Source: Carnegiea gigantea
Lineage: Eukaryota > Streptophyta > Magnoliopsida > Caryophyllales > Cactaceae
Direction of reading: 5' to 3'
Length of the DNA stretch: 64,000 nt
NCBI GenBank assembly: GCA_029747015.1
Contig: JAKOGI010000146.1
Span: forward strand, 774,001 to 838,000
This document shows positions 57,374-64,000 of this stretch, one piece after another. A program made the position numbers and the translations under genes. The notes beneath the pieces were generated by a model. It searched no databases, was not told the DNA's origin, and saw nothing but the letters and a program-made list of their open reading frames with translations. Each line of letters starts with the position of its first letter. Positions within the stretch are counted from its first letter, which is position 1.

Positions 57374-59126
57374 AAAATGTTATAGTCATTTTGCTACGAC
57401 TGCGTTGATTGAACTGAAACTATACACGTCGGTGTTCTACCCTAAGTTTGGGGACCTTACTATGTGAATCATTCTTTGTGCCCTGAATGAAAGTTTTAGT
57501 GGACATTATGAGATTTTCATCTTGGGGTTTTACATCTTATTTGGACTTCAGGAGTGAAAGATATGGATTTTTTAATGCAGACCATCAAATGGTAACATGA
57601 GTGAATATAGAACTTTGTGACATTTGGAAATATTTTCAGAAGTTTCTATATAATTATGGGTATTACAAGGGAATTACAAACTGTAGTGAGTTCAACAAGT
57701 TTGATTATGTACAGAAACTTTCTTGGGTTTGAAAACCGAGTTAAGTGAGCATGAAACTAAAATTTAGGAAGTGAGCAGAGTAATAACTCAAAATCAGCGT
57801 CCTTTGGGCCAAGCTAGGGTGCTATATGAGTTTTTATGAACCTCACAACACCCCTCATAGCATCCATTTTAGAAGCATTAATCATTCAATTATCCATTTC
57901 AGAAATATCAAAAACCCATATTCATTTATATCAATTAAAATCTTTTCATTATCACCTCAATCATTTCCATTTGGCCTATTTTGCTTCAATTTTCTGTATT
58001 TCAAGTTCAATAACCCTAACTGATTTAAATCAGTTCATTTTGACTTAACTTGTCTTATATTGACTTAAAATCAGTTTATTGTATTGAAATGAACAAGTTA
58101 TGTATCCCATTTCATTACTCAATTTCAGTTACACATACTTTTACCTACTCAATTATGCAAGTAAGGATCATTTACTGACTACACATACTTACAATGACAT
58201 TTATGAAACAGAGTTGAGGCCTAGTTATCGTTCCCCATTTTGCGTAAGTGTTATCAAGTCAGAATACATTTATCAAGTTAGATGACATTTATGAAACAGC
58301 TGACTTGTATCAAGTCAGATGACATTTTTAAAGACTCAAGGTATGTGCATTGCCTGTATCTTTAGAAATCAGAGTGTATTTATCAACGTTATCATGTTTT
58401 GGTAAGTACATCAATGAATCGGTTTACACAGTGATTTATCAGTTAATTAGTGACCCCGTTAGTTATCAGTTACAGGGCATTGCCCTTCAGTTACCTGCAC
58501 GGCTTCAGGCCAGGTCCCCCGGTCGGCTTGGCTGGTATGCACCTATTCATAAATCATAACAGTATCAAGGGGTTCACTATCAAATAATAATTAGCAATAC
58601 AGTTTTATAGTTATCTCATTCACTGTTTTTAACTTAAAATGAATTGCAAAGCGGACCCAACCAGTGTCCAATGATCATTTAACAATTTAGGAATGCATGT
58701 ATTGAGCTTTGGCTCGCAGTTTGAAATATTTTTCATGTTTTGTTTTAAGCAAATGCTCAGAGTATTGTCCTCATGCCAGTGAAACAACTGAAGAGAATAA
58801 CTAAATAAGGGAAATCCGGGTGGATCAGAAGTAATACCGTATATGCATACCTTAAAGTTGTATTTTGAATTCTTCTGTGGATGAAGATGTGGACTGCATG
58901 GTGAATTATCTTACTATGGTTTATAACCCCTTCATTTGTTAACACATGATGTGAGTGTATATGTTTGAGGTTATGCTTAGCTATGTTATTTACAGCACTC
59001 ATGCTTCAAGCCTTGTCCTTTTGAACGGCGGTAATGCCCCTATCATTGGGTTGTCTAGATTTTAATCAAGGGATGTTTTTTAAGAAGAATATAAACAGTG
59101 AAACATGGTTAATTTGGGGTGTTACA
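57374..59126 (+). repeat. Single-copy 3' part of the gypsy LTR
   Basis: Non-coding LTR sequence leading to GGGGTGTTACA. It contains GACATTTATGAAACAG twice (58196 and 58283), a perfect inverted repeat CTGACTTG-TAT-CAAGTCAG at 58300-58318, and a GGGCATTGCCCTTCAG block at about 58476. Short open frames here have no recognisable content. Confidence 0.75.
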
Positions 59127-59130
59127 GATT

Positions 59131-59148
59131 TGGTATCAGAGCCAGGTT
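59131..59148 (+). promoter_or_regulatory. Gypsy primer binding site (initiator tRNA-Met)
   Basis: TGGTATCAGAGCCAGGTT is an 18-base perfect match to the complement of the initiator tRNA-Met 3' end, four bases after the LTR terminus TTACA. This proves element orientation (plus strand). Confidence 0.93.
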
Positions 59149-60985
59149 GAGATTTTCTTTATGGAATATGGATTATGGAGTTAAGATACTGAGAAAGTTG
59201 GTTAGTGAAGAATGAAGATTATTATGATATCATTGGAGATTTGTGATAATAGTAATATCTGCTTATCTCACACATATTCTACTCGTATACAGTTTGATCT
59301 CAAGCATCAGATTCGATGAAGATTTTGAATAACAAGTTAAAGGTGCTCCAATGCATTTAGGTATGTATGATCATATAAGCCACCCATCTGAATGGTATGC
59401 CATCCTTCTAGCTGGAGTTGTTTATTTTTGGAATGTAAACCCTTGTACTCCGGGCGTGTAGCCCGTAGGGTTGTGGTCTCCGTCGTGTATCCGTTGAGCT
59501 TGATTTGGAATGCAGATGATGTGATGTAAGACTTTAAGCCTGGGAATTGGCCAGCTTGCAGGCGAAACTCTATCCGTTTTGCCCCAGAAATTTCAGAATC
59601 ATTAACACTCGTAGCCCTAGGGTTGGGGGTTATTACAAATGTGTCCTATGAAAGGCCATTGACTCATTTTGAGGTTAAATGCATAGGGAAAATCAAGTAT
59701 GGGCAGATTACATAAGTTCAATCAACTTGGCAGTTTTGATCAGTGCACAAGGACCGATCTTGAAGTAACTTTTGTCCATGATCACCATGATTTACGCAAG
59801 GATTTTCCATCCTGACTTTAAGTTTAAGGAGATATCTTTCATATGAAACAAGTTTCAAGTGGATTAGAGGTCATTTGGTCATTTAAAACTATTAGAGAAG
59901 TCAACGTCTACAAAGTTAGCAGAATCCTAATGCACAAGGTCTGAGTTTAGTCCACTTGCAACCTATACATTCCATCAAATAGAGATGTTTTAGATATTCT
60001 ATATCAAAGTTTAGAAAGTAAGCTTTCCAATGACCCATGTTATAGCACATTTGGAGACCAGTGGTCAAGGAAATTTAGCCTAGAAGTCTGATGGTGCAGA
60101 CTGTTCAAGTCAGTGGATACCTACAATTTTGAGCTTATGCTTTCTCATCATATGGGTGTCATTTTATGTGTTTCTTAGATCTAAGTGGCGATTACTTCAA
60201 TATGCTTCATTGATTACAGATGTCTGCTTCTGTAACTTAAGAATTTCATCTAAGTGGGCTATATGGGGGTTCTTGATGTAGTATCTCTTGAATTATCGGA
60301 TTTTAGAGAGGTATTTTTGCTTTAGTCCATTGCAATTCAAGACTTGCTTAAATTGCCCAAACTGTTGTAAGTAGTCCATTGATTCCACCTCCATTTGTGA
60401 AGTAGACATTACTGTTAAAAGTATTTCACTGCGCCTTCTGGTAACATACACACTACCATTGTCCTTGTTGGATTATCAATTATTGGATACTCTTTACTTT
60501 GACCAAGGGCTTCATCTTTTTGTCCTTATGGCATCTCCCCATCCAGTTGCATCATTGTTCACTCTCATGTTACATCTTCATCAGTTTTGGTCACCTTTTT
60601 CAAGCCCAATCACTGCTAGTAGCTGGTTTATGATTGGGTTGCACCCATGTCGATAGATGATAATTTTGTAGCATGTCTGAACAGAAGGTGGATCTTAACT
60701 ACACTTTGTATAAGGTTAGTTATTATCAAACTTGTGGAATCTATTGCTAAGGGGAAACGCAATGTGTCTACCTTTTTTGGTTGATTCAACCTCAGTTTCC
60801 TATTGAAGATCACTTGTATAAAGCTTAAGTTGGACAATCAAAATCTTTGTCATGTATTTAGACTGCATCAGTGAGAAATTTTGATGGGTTACTGCCTCTT
60901 AGAAAAATACCTTTAGCTAATTCAGACTAAAGTACTCTAGACTGCAAAGTATGACCCAATAGAACCTGAAAAATAGATTCGAGGA
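59149..60985 (+). other. Unrecognised gypsy leader or nested fragment
   Basis: 1.8 kb without a recognisable coding domain. A GGGTTGGGGGTTATTACA string at 59620-59637 recalls an LTR terminus, and 59800-60080 has the look of gypsy LTR sequence (TTTCATATGAAACAAG, AAGCTTTCCAATGACCC). A degraded LTR fragment of another element may be embedded here; I cannot confirm it. The 65-codon frame at 60459-60656 shows no known motif. Confidence 0.4.
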
Positions 60986-61200
60986 ATGGAGAAAGTTATC
61001 ACCGTAACAGAGATTCCAGGGGATAAAAAGATGAGCATTGCAACATTTTATCTAACTGGTGAAACCGATATTTAGTGGAGCATTCTTAAGAATAGGCTCT
61101 TAGGGCCTGACCTCACTTCGAGTCGATTTCTAAAAGAACTAACCACAACACTCCAGATTGCTAAGTGGGAATTGACAAATGCACATAGTGCGGTAGCCCA
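60986..61200 (+). pseudogene. gypsy gag remnant
   Basis: From ATG 60986 the frame reads MEKVITVTEIPGDKKMSIAT, FYLTGETDI, then a stop at 61073 in place of the first W of the conserved WW, then WSILKNRLLGPDL...SRFLKEL. This matches the retrotransposon gag core of plant gypsy elements. The zinc knuckle was not found. Confidence 0.72.
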
Positions 61201-61548
61201 GAGCACCCCATCGCTGCCTGTTCTTGAAAACTGAAGGCTGTAGATGAGGGCTCTCACTTTCAAGGCCCACAGCTGTAAGAAAGGTTTATGTGTTGAGCAA
61301 GAAGGAAGCTATCACCTCTAGTGCAGTAGTTAGTGAAGCTCTCTTTTAATTTCGAAGCCATTTTATGTATTGATTGATTCAATTGCCACTTGTTCATTTA
61401 TATTCACATGATCTAAAATGTAAGTGAACCTTGAGAATAAGAAGGCAGAAATCAATTATGGACTTAAGTTATCCAATGACTCTAGAGTTAAGTGTTCTAT
61501 CTCTCATAATTTATTTCAATTATTATTGGTGGGATAGTTTCCCCTGAA

Positions 61549-61737
61549 GTTCTGATTCAATTTGACTTGTCAGACTTTGATATCATTTTGGAAATGATCT
61601 GGTTGTATACTTATGGGGTCAAGATAGGTTATGATGACCCTAAGGTTATTTCAAGAGATGAACAAGGGAGAGAAATATGTTTTATGGTCAAAGAGAGGAA
61701 AACCTTGTCCTTTAAATTCTGTTATGAAACCAAGTGA
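61549..61737 (+). pseudogene. gypsy protease C-terminus
   Basis: A 62-codon frame, VLIQFDLSDFDIILEMIWLY, then TYGVKIGYDDPKVISRD. It corresponds to the family motif DFDVILGMDWL and the following strand; the G and D of GMDWL are changed. The catalytic DTG lies upstream in decayed sequence and was not identified. Confidence 0.75.
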
Positions 61738-61885
61738 GCTCTGATGTCAAGGATATATTGTGCATTGGTGTTATGCTATTAACATCCAACCTAAGGAAGA
61801 AAAAGCAGAAGACGTCCCTATAGTTTGTGAGTTCAGAGAAGTTTTCTAAAAAAGTTATCGGGACTGCTCCGCCAAGAGAAATTGA

Positions 61886-62450
61886 TTATGAGATTGAATT
61901 CATCCCTGGTGTCTAATCCATCTCAAAAACCTCATATCGTATGGCCTCAACTGAGCTTAAGGAATTACAGATTCAGCTAGATGAGCTGTTACAGACGGGC
62001 TTTATTAGGCCAAATGTATCACCATGGGGGTGCCCCAGTGTTGATTGTAAAGAACAAGAATGAAATCTTGAGGTTATGTATTGATTTCAAAGACCTGAAC
62101 AAGATCACCATCAAAACCACATACCCATCGCCCCAAGTAGATGACTTATTTGATCAACTGCAGGGAGCAGGAGTCTGATCTAAGATTAATTTGAGGTCAA
62201 AGTACCATCAACTTAGCATTATATCTAAATGCACTACCAAAACCACACTACAGACCATGTATGGGTCATGATGAATTCACTGTGATGCTTTTTGGCCTAA
62301 TTAATGGCCCAGCGGCCTTTACGAATCTTATGAATAGAGTTTCAAACTATATCTAGATAAGTTGTGGTGGTGTATATAAAAGATGTCTTGAAATACTCCA
62401 AGGACAAAGATGAGCATACTATTCATTTGAGGACAGTGTTACAGACCTTG
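61886..62450 (+). pseudogene. gypsy reverse transcriptase
   Basis: Recognisable in three frames: [20 protein letters not shown] and [11 protein letters not shown], then a one-base insertion at about 62024; [20 protein letters not shown] to [17 protein letters not shown] (61981-62178 frame, ending at a stop in VFSKIDLRSGYHQ); FGLINGPAAFTNLMNRV at about 62292. The active site (62373-62384) reads YIKD instead of YIDD, so the metal-binding aspartate is lost. Confidence 0.88.
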
Positions 62451-62714
62451 AGGGAGCATCAATTACATAGCAAATAAAAGAAGCATAAGTATTATTAGAA
62501 GCAATGGTATTTTTGGAACATCTGGTCTCAAAGGAAGAGCTTAAGGTTGATTTGTAAAAGGGTGAAAGCAGTTACCAAGTGCTCCAGACCCATCAATGCA
62601 CTGAGATTAGAAACCGTTTGAGTTAGTTGGGAATTATCGAGTTCAGGAAGGATTTGACAAATATTTTCCTCCTTGACCAATTTGTTGAAGAAAGTTATAA
62701 AGTTAGCAAGAAGA

Positions 62715-63055
62715 TTAAACTGGTGGCTTATGCCTCCCAACAACTCAAGCCTCATGAGAATGATTACCTAACCATGATATGGAGTTAGCAGCTGCAGTTT
62801 TTGCAGTGAAAATTTAGAGACATTACTTATATAGAGCACAATGTAAAATCAATACTGATCATCAAAGGTTGAAGTGCATCTTCTCTCAAAAGAGGCTCAG
62901 TCTACGTGAAATATCAGTTGTGGCAGATCCAATGTCAATCAAGAAAGAGAAATATTGTGGTAGGTGCCCTAAATAGGAAGGCACAACATACCTTGAACAC
63001 TGTAGTAACTACTCATCTGGATCTCTTGAGAGAACTTGAAGACCTAGACATTTAA
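62715..63055 (+). pseudogene. gypsy RNase H
   Basis: LVAYASQQLKPHENDYLTMI, then a frame change; FRDITYIEHNVKS; INTDHQRLKCIFSQKRLS; VVGALNRKAQHTLNTVV, the counterpart of VVADALSRKA at the end of the family's RNase H. Stops and shifts occur about every 100 bases. The RT thumb and connection (62450-62715) is shortened. Confidence 0.8.
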
Positions 63056-63179
63056 TTAGTGTCGCACAGAAAGGCGAATGTTCAAATGCCAACACTTACC
63101 TTAGAGTGAATCAGGATGATGATCCTGAGCTCCAAAAAAATAAAGCAAAACCTTAAGAAAGGGATTCAATTTAAATAGA

Positions 63180-63470
63180 CCTTGTCATGGAATTCCTTCA
63201 GATACAGTGCCTGATAGAGATCAAAGGTTTCAAGCCTGTTTTGATAAAAACTTCAAAGAGCCTTTGGAACTAGATTGAACTTTAGCAGTTCTTATCATCC
63301 TGAAATGGATGGGCAAGCATCTAAAAATATCAATGGATCCAACTCTTCTGAGTTGGAGCCTGTAGTACTTCATGACCTACGACCAACATTTGCATTTGAA
63401 GAAAGCATGAAACTTTCAGTGGTCAACGTTGTGATAGCACGAGTAGAGAATCCTACATGAAACATCAGGA
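63180..63470 (+). pseudogene. gypsy integrase core, second half
   Basis: GIPSDTVPDRDQRFQACFDK carries the second catalytic Asp (DRD). After a frame change, GTRLNFSSSYHPEMDGQASK matches the TRLNFSTAYHPQTDGQSE region, with the catalytic Glu apparently replaced. The HHCC domain and first catalytic Asp are missing between RNase H and this point. Confidence 0.8.
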
Positions 63471-63584
63471 TAACTGACGGCCAACATTGACAACAAAATC
63501 ATCTTTTGAGCCATGAAGGTCTTCTTCAGCATTCAATAAGGCAGCATATCTCAGAAGACTCTTGAAAGCATACCATTGGAGCCG

Positions 63585-64000
63585 ACCGAAAAGCTATGTT
63601 GATAAAAGAAGGAGATTCCTGGAATTTCTAGTATATGACAAACTTTTCAAAAAGTCTCACCAACTAAGGGTGTAAGGAGGTTGCACTGCGATCTAAATTG
63701 AAGCCAAAATCTTTTGGACCATATCAGTTTATTGAAAGGTCGAATTTCAAAATTTGTCTACCAGATGTACATATATAACTCAAACATGTGCATAATATGT
63801 TCTGTGTTTCTTATCTTACCACTCAGGCAGTATATTTCAGATCCTAACCATGCTGTCATAATCAAATCTATTGCAGTCATTGAGGGTCTTGTGTTTCAAG
63901 AGCATCCAATTCAAATATTGGATCACAGGATTAAGAAGTTAAGTATCAAGTAGATACTTTAAATCAAATTGCTTTGGGCAAATCATACTTCCTCATAAAC
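63585..64000 (+). pseudogene. gypsy integrase C-terminal region
   Basis: SYVDKRRRFLEFLVYDKLF (family SYADVRRRDLEF), then KPKSFGPYQFIERSNF, HNMFCVSYL, LRQYISDPNHAV and FQEHPIQILDHRIKKL in mixed frames. These follow the order of the Tekay/Del integrase tail just before the chromodomain. The 3' end of pol and the 3' LTR are beyond base 64000. Confidence 0.8.

Larger units (their letters stand above)
49970..59126 (+). mobile_element. Giant (about 9.2 kb) 5' LTR of a Ty3/gypsy Tekay/Del-like element
   Basis: The right end GGTGTTACA (59126) is followed after four bases by a perfect tRNA-Met primer binding site, fixing the LTR end. The left end TCTAATAGCCC (49970) matches the inverse of that terminus except for a few bases (TG has become TC) and coincides with the interruption of copia gag. 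In between are 328 bp of unique LTR sequence, seven 1-kb tandem repeats, and 1,753 bp of unique sequence. With one repeat it would be about 3.1 kb. The missing second LTR and target duplication lie outside the window, so this reading is inferred from the termini. Confidence 0.82.
59127..64000 (+). mobile_element. Decayed internal region of the Ty3/gypsy element (runs off window)
   Basis: Order: primer binding site, 1.8-kb leader, gag, protease, RT, RNase H, integrase. This order places it in Ty3/gypsy, and the integrase tail resembles Tekay/Del chromoviruses. It is riddled with stops, frameshifts and internal deletions. The 3' LTR is not reached. Confidence 0.88.

Noticed and set aside
59440..59530. 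GC-rich CGGGCGTGTAGCCCGTAGGG block as a possible structured RNA
   Set aside because: A small local stem can be drawn, but there is no known family, no conservation evidence, and it lies in a decayed element.
60459..60656. 65-codon open frame in the gypsy leader
   Set aside because: No recognisable motif, no neighbouring support, and of a length expected by chance in AT-rich sequence.

Overview
The window looks like plant nuclear heterochromatin, probably angiosperm. It is built entirely from LTR retrotransposons; I find no host gene, tRNA, rRNA or CRISPR array. The evidence is plant-type Ty1/copia (Tork/Tnt1-like) and Ty3/gypsy chromovirus (Tekay/Del-like) protein motifs, initiator-tRNA-Met primer binding sites, 3-9 kb scale LTR structures and heavy coding decay. 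I cannot name the species.

Region 1 (1-49970, minus strand) is a head-to-tail array of one copia family. Thirteen internal domains (called A to L here, with G split into G1 and G2) are separated only by single LTRs of about 257 bp: LTR - internal - LTR - internal, with no host DNA between them. The undamaged period is about 4.34 kb. A complete internal domain would encode one polyprotein of roughly 1,300 codons in the order gag (with CCHC knuckle and a polyglutamine tract), aspartic protease (DSGA), integrase (HHCC, DDE), reverse transcriptase (YVDD), RNase H. Every copy is broken by stops, frameshifts or deletions, so all are annotated as pseudogenes. Several copies are chimeric (G1/G2, I/J, D), with joints at short shared sequences. 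Units D and E share a nearly identical tract of about 1.53 kb although the rest of the array is clearly diverged. Some inactivating changes are shared by several copies. This points to amplification by DNA recombination rather than by independent retrotransposition.

Region 2 (about 49970-59126, plus strand) reads as one giant gypsy LTR inserted into the gag of the last copia unit. It starts with a degenerate LTR terminus, carries seven tandem copies of a 1,012-1,014 bp segment (50298-57373), continues as single-copy LTR sequence, and ends in GGTGTTACA just before a perfect tRNA-Met primer binding site at 59131. Removing six of the seven repeats would leave an LTR of about 3.1 kb, an ordinary size for this lineage.

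Region 3 (59127-64000, plus strand) is the decayed internal region of that gypsy element: a long unrecognised leader, a gag remnant, a protease tail, RT, RNase H, the second half of the integrase core and the integrase C-terminal region. It has many stops and frameshifts, and the RT active site reads YIKD instead of YIDD. The 3' LTR lies beyond the window.

The two most interesting systems are the shared-LTR copia array and the macrosatellite growing inside a gypsy LTR. In the second, highly homogeneous repeats sit next to a badly decayed coding region.
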